This document shows positions 1-5,217 of a DNA stretch of 23,287 bases, one piece after another. The position numbers and the translations under genes were made by a program. Origin of the DNA: a virus. A model generated the notes under the pieces. It was not told the origin of the DNA, did no database searches, and worked only from the letters and a program-made list of their open reading frames with translations. The stretch spans positions 1 through 23,287 of IMG/VR virus record IMGVR_UViG_3300043436_000007. One strand, 5' to 3'. Numbering within the stretch: the stretch's first letter is position 1; every line of letters starts with the position of its first letter.

Positions 1-1
1 T

Positions 2-121
2 GCTGAAGACGGTTCTTTTTCTGATGGTCTTAAATTGATGTCAGCAGAATTGAGAAAGTTAGCAGACAAAATTGATGCAGCAGTACAAACAGAAAGGCCA
101 AGTCGTGAACCTACCAGATAA
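2..121 (+). CDS. C-terminal end of an unknown early-region protein (partial)
   Basis: An open frame enters from the left edge and runs to a TAA at 119-121, giving the last 39 residues of a protein whose start lies outside the window. The tail is helical and charged (S-A-E-L-R-K-L-A-D-K-I-D), then ends in a basic, proline-containing stretch. I do not recognise the family. It precedes a small gene that overlaps it and the RecT-family gene, all on the plus strand, so it probably belongs to the same early, DNA-metabolism operon. The frame is short, so a chance reading frame is possible, but the overlap pattern matches the rest of this genome. Confidence 0.45.
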   Translation, partial: AEDGSFSDGLKLMSAELRKLADKIDAAVQTERPSREPTR

Positions 122-296
122 GCCAGCCATCCGGCACGCCTATGAGCAGGCCGTGGTCGAGCTGCTCAACATCACCGATTGCAACGAGGTAGAGGCCGAG
201 GCCTTTGTCGACGCAATGACCAACCTGATTTTCACCACCATGCAAACCTACTTAACCGAGAAAGATATCCATGCAATTAACAGCGACAAACAATAA
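75..296 (+). CDS. Small unknown protein upstream of RecT
   Basis: A protein of about 73 residues, acidic and helical in its second half, with no signal peptide, membrane segment or recognisable motif. The start is uncertain. ATG at 75 (preceded by an in-frame TTG at 72) lies inside the previous gene, while GTG at 105 has a purine-rich AGAAAGG about 8 bases upstream and would give 63 residues. Its 3' end overlaps the RecT-like gene by 26 bases, suggesting translational coupling. From position it may be an accessory of recombination or replication, but that is only inferred from neighbours. Confidence 0.6.
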   Translation: MQQYKQKGQVVNLPDKPAIRHAYEQAVVELLNITDCNEVEAEAFVDAMTNLIFTTMQTYLTEKDIHAINSDKQ

Positions 297-1224
297 GGGC
301 TTTGCCCCCGCCACCCTTACCGAGGCCATCCAATTTTCAGAGATGCTGGCCAACTCCAGCATGGTGCCCAAGGCCTACCAAGGCAAGCCCCAGGATATTC
401 TGGTGTGCGTGCAGTGGGGCTATGAGATGGGGCTGGCACCCATGCAGGCGTTGCAAAACATCGCGGTCATAAATGGCAAGCCATCGGTCTACGGTGATGC
501 TGCACTCGCGCTGGTGCAGGCCAGTCCAGTCTGTGAAGATGTGCAAGAAACCATGGAAGACGAGGGCACGCCCAACCCCGTAGCTGTCTGCGTTGCCAAG
601 CGAAAAAATCGTAGCCCAGTTACCGTGCGCTTTTCAGTTGAGGACGCCAAGCGCGCCGGCTTGTGGGGCAAGCAGGGACCGTGGCAGGCATACCCAAAGC
701 GCATGATGCAGATGCGAGCCCGTGGCTTTGCACTGCGCGACGCCTTCCCTGATGTGCTCAAAGGCTTGATCACAGCGGAGGAGGCACAAGATTATCCAGA
801 TGAGGCCAAGCCAGCTGTTGACATCACGCCACCACGTAATCCACTGGATCGGATCTCAAGCTCACCCAGTGAGCCTGTGAGTAATCACATACAGATCGAG
901 GCAGCCATGGCAGACACAGTTGAGCCAGAGGTTATCCAAGAGCAGGCGCCAGAGCAGGTTGAGTCTGTTGGGTTTGATGTGCTTGTGCCAGGCAAGGAGC
1001 AGCCCTTCAGCACACACGCCACCCTAGATGATTGGCAAGATGCCTATGAGAACCTTGCAGAGAAAACCTACACAGCCGGCAAGCGCAGCGCACAGGATCG
1101 TATTGCAGCGCTAACCCAGCTGCGCGAGGCCAACAAGCAGACGCTGCTCAAGATAGATCTAACCAAGCGCATCCGACACTTGGCCGCCTATCAAAAGCGT
1201 ACCGAGTCGCTGGCTGCTAGCTAG
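271..1224 (+). CDS. recT: RecT-family single-strand annealing protein
   Basis: The 317-residue product matches the RecT family of phage single-strand annealing proteins, which coat ssDNA and anneal complementary strands in recombination and replication repair. Visible hallmarks are the N-terminal block 'VP.AYQGKPQDILV' (residues 32-46), then 'WGYEMGLAPMQALQNI' (49-64) followed by V-I-N-G-K-P, and a basic block around 141-160 (YPKRMMQMRARGFALRD). Residues 170-235 form an acidic, proline-rich linker and the rest is a helical tail, a layout common in this family. The ATG at 271 has GAGAAAG upstream and overlaps the preceding gene. No partner exonuclease or SSB is in the window; they may lie to the left. 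It is the last gene of the plus-strand operon and converges on the lysis module. Confidence 0.82.
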   Translation: MQLTATNNKGFAPATLTEAIQFSEMLANSSMVPKAYQGKPQDILVCVQWGYEMGLAPMQALQNIAVINGKPSVYGDAALALVQASPVCEDVQETMEDEGTPNPVAVCVAKRKNRSPVTVRFSVEDAKRAGLWGKQGPWQAYPKRMMQMRARGFALRDAFPDVLKGLITAEEAQDYPDEAKPAVDITPPRNPLDRISSSPSEPVSNHIQIEAAMADTVEPEVIQEQAPEQVESVGFDVLVPGKEQPFSTHATLDDWQDAYENLAEKTYTAGKRSAQDRIAALTQLREANKQTLLKIDLTKRIRHLAAYQKRTESLAAS

Positions 1225-1231
1225 GCTAGCA
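1215..1231. repeat. Palindrome at the convergent gene junction
   Basis: TGCTAGC-TAG-GCTAGCA is a perfect 7-bp inverted repeat with a 3-base centre. It contains the stop codons of both converging genes (plus-strand TAG at 1222-1224, minus-strand TAG at 1221-1223). Neither side has a T-tract, so it is not a canonical intrinsic terminator, but it is the only structure at the point where early and late transcripts meet. Confidence 0.6.
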
Positions 1232-1817
1232 CCATCAAGGCCTGCTGAGTTTCTCTAATGCGATGCTCCAGGCCTATAGCCCCGCCATTTATGATGCGAG
1301 TTACTTTTGGATGATCAAGGGCATCCGCTGGTGTATTGAGGTTGTGGGTAGACCAAAACCATCCAGCTGTGAGGGCAGCATATTTGGCAGTGCCAACAAG
1401 ATCAGGGTTAGCAACAAAATCCACACCCAGTGCCTTACCAGCGTGGAAATAATTAGAGTGCCCAGTAAGCTGAATACAACCACGACCCCTAAACCTATAA
1501 CCGTCACCACTATTTTCGTCACGGTTACCCATGCGAGAAGAATAGACTTGATTTGCAATTTTCTTAGGGTTTCCAGCGTAGGCATTGGCCACCTCCAGTG
1601 AGGGAAATCTTTTAGGCCACAGCTTCATTAGCGTGGCAGCCTTGTAGTTCAAGTTCTCTTCCAGTACTTTGAAGTTGCCACACTCATGGCCACACTGGCC
1701 AATGAACACCGCCTGCTGATTGCGTGTCACGATACCAAAGCGCTCAAAGGTTTCGTTGAGCGGGTCAACCCAGTCGGCACTGATGTGCAGCTTAGAAAGT
1801 TTCTCAGCGTTTAACAT
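1221..1817 (-). CDS. GH19 chitinase-like endolysin
   Basis: A 198-residue glycoside hydrolase family 19 enzyme, the compact single-domain form used by phages to cut peptidoglycan glycan strands. The 'GHECGNF' motif places a catalytic glutamate at residue 45, and 'EENLNY' places the second acid at about 54. 'GDGYRFRGRG' then 'IQLTGHSNY' (residues 104-123) and 'INGG' (176-179) are further family signatures. There is no N-terminal signal or SAR helix and no separate cell-wall-binding domain, so release should depend on a holin. The ATG is preceded by GGAG with 8-base spacing, and the start overlaps the end of the i-spanin gene by 14 bases. It is the last gene of the late operon, ending in the shared palindrome with the RecT gene. 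Confidence 0.93.
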   Translation of the reverse strand: MLNAEKLSKLHISADWVDPLNETFERFGIVTRNQQAVFIGQCGHECGNFKVLEENLNYKAATLMKLWPKRFPSLEVANAYAGNPKKIANQVYSSRMGNRDENSGDGYRFRGRGCIQLTGHSNYFHAGKALGVDFVANPDLVGTAKYAALTAGWFWSTHNLNTPADALDHPKVTRIINGGAIGLEHRIRETQQALMVLA

Positions 1818-2298
1818 TTATTGTCTCCATCACTTTGGCGTAGCTGTCGATGCAGGCGTTGAGCTGGGCTGTGTTCCTGTCTCCCTGGGCGACAATTTCT
1901 GCGATGGCTGCGAGGGTTGCTCGGTCGGCATCAGCAGCTTGGTTAGCCTGTCTGTCAGGTTGACTTCCCGCTTTGCTGCTATCTCCGCTGGGAGCGGCGG
2001 CACTTGGGGTGGCTTGTACACAACTTGTGGCCGGGAGCCGCACGCTACCAGACCTGATAGCACGATCAAGAGAAGACTGTTTTTCAGATATAACATTGTT
2101 GGCCTCCAGCAATTTGGTTGAGTTGTCGTTGAGTTGTTTGGTTAGCTCTTGCTCTTTGGTGCGAGCCTCTTCATTCTTGATGGCGATCTCTGCCTGCATC
2201 TCTGCGTCACGCTCTGCCCATCCCCTGTGGTGGGCGTAGAAATACAGGCTTGCAGCCACCACGATGGCACCAACAATCATCCAAGGGTTTGGGATCAT
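1804..2298 (-). CDS. Rz: i-spanin, Rz-like inner-membrane subunit
   Basis: A 164-residue protein with one N-terminal membrane helix (about residues 7-22, followed by HHRG) and a long charged coiled-coil-like segment (about 30-85). This is the type II membrane topology of Rz-type i-spanins, which bridge the periplasm with an outer-membrane lipoprotein and fuse the two membranes in the final lysis step. Assignment rests on topology, position directly before the endolysin, and the out-of-frame lipoprotein gene nested inside it. A Ser/Ala/Pro-rich linker (about 95-120) precedes a helical C-terminus with one cysteine. GAGGG lies about 8 bases before the ATG. The start shares an ATGA overlap with the preceding gene. 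Confidence 0.85.
   Translation of the reverse strand: MIPNPWMIVGAIVVAASLYFYAHHRGWAERDAEMQAEIAIKNEEARTKEQELTKQLNDNSTKLLEANNVISEKQSSLDRAIRSGSVRLPATSCVQATPSAAAPSGDSSKAGSQPDRQANQAADADRATLAAIAEIVAQGDRNTAQLNACIDSYAKVMETINVKR
1830..2096 (-). CDS. Rz1: o-spanin lipoprotein, Rz1-like, nested in Rz
   Basis: An 88-residue lipoprotein encoded wholly inside the i-spanin gene in another frame. It has a short positively charged start, a hydrophobic core and the lipobox L-V-A-C with the acylated cysteine at residue 19. The mature part is rich in proline (PPQVPPLP near 29-36, then S/T/P repeats at the end), as expected for Rz1. It would be tethered in the outer membrane and contact Rz across the periplasm. 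A strong GGAGG sits 6 bases before its ATG, so it is independently translated. Confidence 0.85.
   Translation of the reverse strand: MLYLKNSLLLIVLSGLVACGSRPQVVYKPPQVPPLPAEIAAKREVNLTDRLTKLLMPTEQPSQPSQKLSPRETGTQPSSTPASTATPK
2103..2107 (-). promoter_or_regulatory. Ribosome binding site for the embedded Rz1
   Basis: The minus strand reads GGAGG followed by CCAACA and then ATG at 2096. This strong Shine-Dalgarno site lies within the Rz coding sequence and supports real translation of the nested frame. Confidence 0.7.
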
Positions 2299-2789
2299 GT
2301 CTCAGCCCTCGCTGCAGAGCGCTCTTGTGCAATCTCTTCCTTGGCTGGATCAATGAAGTCTGGTGGTGTAGTCGGTGGTGGTGGCGCTCTCCACTCTTCA
2401 TCTAATGGAGGATTGATCCAGACAGGCAAAGCACCTGATGGTGTAGGTTGAGTTTGGTTAACAGTTGGAGTAGGAGTTGTGGGCGGTGCAGCTGGTGGTG
2501 TAGATGCCAACTTGTCAGCAATAGCTTGTGTTCCTTTGCGACTCATTACCCCACCGATACCGCCAACCACTAGGAGGACCACGTCGTTGAGCATTTTCGA
2601 CATGGCTTGATCAAGCGGAGCCATGGATTTAAGGGGTTGTGTTACGAACGCCAAGCTATAGAGCATAAAGAAGACTATGCCTGCCAAAATAAAAGTAACA
2701 ATCAGGACCACAAAGGCCCAGACTCTTACCTCAATTTCCTCTTGGGTTAGCAATCGGTTCGGATGAAACTTGGGCTGGTTGTTGGACAA
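2295..2789 (-). CDS. Two-helix membrane protein, holin candidate
   Basis: The frame is open to 2813, but the start I prefer is the TTG at 2789, which has GGAG 7 bases upstream and gives 164 residues beginning M-S-N-N-Q-P. The TTG at 2813 has no ribosome binding site. Two hydrophobic segments are visible: about residues 24-48 and 67-83 (N-D-V-V-L-L-V-V-G-G-I-G-G-V). A short basic stretch follows, then a long proline/threonine-rich tail. Position immediately before the spanins and endolysin suggests a holin or another membrane partner in lysis. This is inferred from topology and context, since I do not recognise a named holin family. It overlaps the lipoprotein gene upstream and shares an ATGA junction with Rz downstream. 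Confidence 0.65.
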   Translation of the reverse strand: MSNNQPKFHPNRLLTQEEIEVRVWAFVVLIVTFILAGIVFFMLYSLAFVTQPLKSMAPLDQAMSKMLNDVVLLVVGGIGGVMSRKGTQAIADKLASTPPAAPPTTPTPTVNQTQPTPSGALPVWINPPLDEEWRAPPPPTTPPDFIDPAKEEIAQERSAARAET

Positions 2790-2955
2790 TTGATTTCTCC
2801 AGTACTGGGGCAACTAAATAATCGGGGCAGTCTTGTGTAAACAGACAGTCAGGGCGCTGGCATCTCTTGGCCACAAAGTTCTTGGGATCCTGGCAGAAGT
2901 AGCGATACCTATCATCACAGGCAGTCAGCAGTAACAGCAACAATAGATATCTCAT
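2731..2955 (-). CDS. Small Cys-rich phage lipoprotein
   Basis: A 74-residue protein with a lipoprotein signal: a short M-R-Y start, seven leucines and the lipobox L-T-A-C with the acylated cysteine at residue 13. The mature region begins C-D-D-R-Y-R-Y-F-C and contains four further cysteines (about 21, 32, 37, 43) that could form two disulfides in the periplasm, then a proline/valine-rich tail. I recall similar small cysteine-rich proteins next to lysis genes in aquatic podoviruses but know no assigned function. It could be a lysis accessory or a superinfection-exclusion lipoprotein, which is speculation. Its ATG overlaps the stop of the gene before it (ATGA), and its 3' end overlaps the next gene. 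Confidence 0.7.
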   Translation of the reverse strand: MRYLLLLLLLTACDDRYRYFCQDPKNFVAKRCQRPDCLFTQDCPDYLVAPVLEKSIVQQPAQVSSEPIANPRGN

Positions 2956-3128
2956 TTGCTTTCTTTCAGTTCTTGCTTGAGCTTACGTAACTCTTTCATC
3001 TCTTTCTTGAGCTGGGCTTTCATGTATAGCGTTTCAATGTAGGCCATGCTTGTTGTACCCACGACAACGCACAACATGACTGCCATCAAAATCCACCAGA
3101 CAAGCCGCGTAGTTGCCACATTAGCCAT
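2952..3128 (-). CDS. Small single-helix membrane protein with basic coiled tail
   Basis: A short frame of 58 residues from ATG at 3128, or 44 residues from the in-frame ATG at 3086. The long form has one membrane helix (about residues 9-30, containing L-V-W-W-I-L-M-A-V-M-L-C-V-V-V-G) followed by a strongly charged helix (K-K-E-M-K-E-L-R-K-L-K). The long start gives the better membrane helix. The short start has GGTGGA upstream and forms a TGATG junction with the previous gene, so it may be the one used. The stop overlaps the lipoprotein start by ATGA. Function is unknown; a lysis regulator or holin-like role is possible from topology and location. Confidence 0.55.
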   Translation of the reverse strand: MANVATTRLVWWILMAVMLCVVVGTTSMAYIETLYMKAQLKKEMKELRKLKQELKESK

Positions 3129-3814
3129 CCAAAAATTAGAGATATAAACGTCACTGCTATGCCTCCACTAATCATTTCAATATGCCTAATCTCTTCCTGT
3201 TCTTTACGCCACCTTGCAAGCCTGGCTCTTCTGATCATCTCTGCTCTAGCCCAAGCCTGCTCTCTCTCGATCTGCCCATGCATCTTTAAGAACCTGGTGT
3301 ACAGATCTTTCAATTCTGCTGGCGCATAGACCATCGCCTCTCTGGTCTGCTCCATTAACTTCTCCAGCTGCAGCTCAATCAGTGCTCGCTCGATCGCCTT
3401 CTTGCTGGTGTTTTGCTCTGGGTTGTAGTTTGTTTTGGAGTCTTCTTCAAGCTCTTGGTAGTAGGTGTTGATTTGCTGCTGGGTGTCAAAGAGGATTCCA
3501 ATGTTTTCTCCAACTGACTTGATAAGCTCGAGCTCGAGCTGCTCATAGGATTGCTGTTGCTTGGCTGCAGCTGCTGGCTTTGACTTGGCTGCTGCTTTCG
3601 CAATAGGTTTAGCGATATCAACTTTAGGCGCTGATCTAAATAGGCCAATGAACCAGTCAAAGATTCCCTTAATGGCCTTGACATCTGCCATCGCTCCATC
3701 GACTGTTTTTTTAGCTGAGTCCAGAGCGATCCTGCCCTGGTGCAAATAGTCGCAGCCCTGTTTAATAGCTGCAAACGCACCCTGTGCCAGCATGAGTAAA
3801 CTGAATGGGTCCAC
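3086..3814 (-). CDS. Unknown helical protein with C-terminal membrane anchor
   Basis: A 242-residue protein with a GTG start at 3814, two bases after the previous stop. Residues 1-60 are mixed helical, with an amphipathic stretch W-F-I-G-L-F-R around 54-60. Then comes a short Lys/Ala-rich linker (about 65-87) and a long charged coiled-coil-like region (about 90-210) rich in Glu, Gln and Arg. A single C-terminal hydrophobic helix sits near 215-235. This is a tail-anchored arrangement with the bulk probably cytoplasmic. I do not recognise the family. Position between fibre-associated genes and the lysis cassette suggests a late membrane-associated role. Its 3' end overlaps the next small gene. 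Confidence 0.7.
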   Translation of the reverse strand: MDPFSLLMLAQGAFAAIKQGCDYLHQGRIALDSAKKTVDGAMADVKAIKGIFDWFIGLFRSAPKVDIAKPIAKAAAKSKPAAAAKQQQSYEQLELELIKSVGENIGILFDTQQQINTYYQELEEDSKTNYNPEQNTSKKAIERALIELQLEKLMEQTREAMVYAPAELKDLYTRFLKMHGQIEREQAWARAEMIRRARLARWRKEQEEIRHIEMISGGIAVTFISLIFGWLMWQLRGLSGGF

Positions 3815-3816
3815 AT

Positions 3817-4014
3817 TTAGATACCCAACAACTTCTTAACAAAGTCTGCAGCCACACCTGGTCCAAGCAGAACACACAGCATCACCGCATAGATGAGGTA
3901 CTCAATCTTAGCCATGCGCTTGTCACCACGCGACAGAGAATCATCAATGCGCTTGTAACGCTCAGAGCAGAGCGCCTCATGCACGGCCAAGCGAGTATCA
4001 GTATCCTCAAGCAT
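3817..4014 (-). CDS. Small XhlA-like membrane protein, possible holin or antiholin
   Basis: A 65-residue protein: a charged N-terminal half (E-R-Y-K-R-I-D-D-S-L) followed by one hydrophobic helix (about 39-56, Y-L-I-Y-A-V-M-L-C-V-L-L-G) and a basic C-terminus. This layout resembles the XhlA/haemolysin-type family of phage lysis proteins, which have a charged N-terminal segment and one C-terminal helix; the resemblance is topological only. It overlaps the preceding gene by 8 bases and has no clear ribosome binding site, so it may be translated by coupling. Confidence 0.65.
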   Translation of the reverse strand: MLEDTDTRLAVHEALCSERYKRIDDSLSRGDKRMAKIEYLIYAVMLCVLLGPGVAADFVKKLLGI

Positions 4015-4255
4015 TTTGCTGTGCTATCTGCGCTTGATACGCAGCAATTACTTCAGCAGTCCATGCGGCATTACAGATAGCCACTACATTGGCTGGTTGA
4101 CCAGTTAAGTCTTGTGCTGGTGTCAGACTTGTACGATGATATGTCTGTGCTATCTGCTCACCATCTTTTAGGATGCGTGTAGCCTCGCGGTACAGCACAA
4201 TGCCGTTTTCGGTGACTGTGATTTGGTCTACTGTTTTAGTTTCTGTGAGTGCCAT
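4007..4255 (-). CDS. Small conserved phage protein after the tail-fibre module
   Basis: An 82-residue soluble protein beginning M-A-L-T-E-T-K-T, with a beta-strand-like stretch I-T-V-T-E-N-G-I-V-L-Y-R-E-A-T-R and then a helical alanine/glutamine-rich C-terminus. AAGGA lies 8 bases before the ATG. I recall similar small proteins beside tail-fibre genes of aquatic phages, without an assigned role. Its location supports a structural or fibre-assembly job rather than lysis, but the sequence does not prove this. Confidence 0.65.
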   Translation of the reverse strand: MALTETKTVDQITVTENGIVLYREATRILKDGEQIAQTYHRTSLTPAQDLTGQPANVVAICNAAWTAEVIAAYQAQIAQQNA

Positions 4256-4304
4256 TGTGTTTTCCTTTGGTTAAGTGTCCGACTAACAAATCCATGCTAG
4301 TTAA

Positions 4305-4850
4305 TTAAGCCGTTGCTTGAAAAGTATAATTTGTTACATAGTTGTAATTATTTGACCAAACAATTGCACCATTTGTTGTTAAATGGTGCATTACTCCAGA
4401 AGTTCCACCACCATTTTGGTAATAAGTGTAAGTAACTCCAGTTTGACCAGTTTCTCTTACGATTGCAATTACTTGATAAGGATTTGTTCCAGTACCAGTT
4501 GAAGTAAATGGGATATTAGTAATATTGGCAATTCCACCAGCAGTTCCAGCAGAAGTAATAATAAAAGAAAAATGGATATAAACTGTTTGACCAATTTTTA
4601 TATATTCTCCGCTTGATGTATAACTAGTTATTGAGCCTGTTCCAGAGGTTACATTTGGTGTCCAAGTCCCTTCCTCATAATCATCCAATGTGTTTGCGTT
4701 AGTTGATGCTGATTGGGTTGCGGGGAATGTGATACCAGAGCCAGAGCCAGATGGTGTAGCACCACCAACGCCTATTGTGGTAGCCACTATTGGGGTTGTT
4801 AGCGTAGTGCTTGGAGCAATCATCTGCCCCTGTACTTGTGTGAGTGCCAT
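4305..4850 (-). CDS. Beta-rich fibre or appendage protein
   Basis: A 181-residue Ser/Thr/Gly-rich protein. The start 'MALTQVQGQMIAPSTTL' is followed by a linker with G-S-G-S-G and the block 'LDDYEEGTWTPNVTS' (residues 55-69), a module widely seen at the distal ends of environmental phage fibres. The rest alternates short hydrophobic and polar residues with many Tyr and Asn, as in beta-sandwich receptor-binding domains. No catalytic motif is seen. AAGGAG lies about 9 bases upstream, inside the end of the previous gene. The coding sequence is clearly richer in A and T than the neighbouring fibre gene, suggesting separate acquisition. Likely a second, short host-recognition protein. Confidence 0.65.
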   Translation of the reverse strand: MALTQVQGQMIAPSTTLTTPIVATTIGVGGATPSGSGSGITFPATQSASTNANTLDDYEEGTWTPNVTSGTGSITSYTSSGEYIKIGQTVYIHFSFIITSAGTAGGIANITNIPFTSTGTGTNPYQVIAIVRETGQTGVTYTYYQNGGGTSGVMHHLTTNGAIVWSNNYNYVTNYTFQATA

Positions 4851-4853
4851 TAG

Positions 4854-5210
4854 TTATGCTCCTTGCTGGGTTACAACCCAAGATGTTGTTGGTTCGTCCC
4901 ATGCATAAGGGCCGCCTTCTGTTGGCATTGCAGTTGGTGCATCCCACAAACAAGTGTTGTCGTTCAACGTCCAACTTGCGTATGGCTTTGGTGGGATAAA
5001 TGCATCACGCGTTACGTCGTAGCTAAAACCAATGCCTGCGTAGTTCTTACGCAGTGGAGTACCGCCATTACGATGCTGACCACCGTGCGTGTTGTAGCTT
5101 GTCTGAATCCATTGGCCAGGGCTTGAGTCAACAAACGTGCTAAAGAACTCAGGTTCAGCGACGATAACTTGTGTAACGATGCCGTCTACTACTTTTGCAA
5201 AATGTGACAT
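4854..5210 (-). CDS. Trp-rich fibre-associated protein of aquatic phages
   Basis: The frame is open further upstream, but the real start is taken as the ATG at 5210: the product then begins M-S-H-F-A-K-V-V-D-G-I-V and an AGGA sits 10 bases upstream, overlapping the end of the tail-fibre gene. The 118-residue product has features familiar from many marine and freshwater phages: the start block, R-K-N-Y-A-G-I-G in the middle, and tryptophan-containing repeats (A-S-W-T-L-N, C-L-W-D-A-P, Y-A-W-D-E-P, T-S-W-V) at the end. Function is not established. Adjacency to the fibre suggests a virion appendage or fibre chaperone. Confidence 0.7.
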   Translation of the reverse strand: MSHFAKVVDGIVTQVIVAEPEFFSTFVDSSPGQWIQTSYNTHGGQHRNGGTPLRKNYAGIGFSYDVTRDAFIPPKPYASWTLNDNTCLWDAPTAMPTEGGPYAWDEPTTSWVVTQQGA

Positions 5211-5217
5211 GTGTTTT

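Noticed and set aside
3379-3816. 145-residue frame starting two bases before the 242-residue gene
   Set aside because: It is another frame of the same strand; its Ser/Gln/Lys-rich product is a shadow of the coiled-coil coding region, while the GTG-started frame gives a coherent protein with a membrane anchor.
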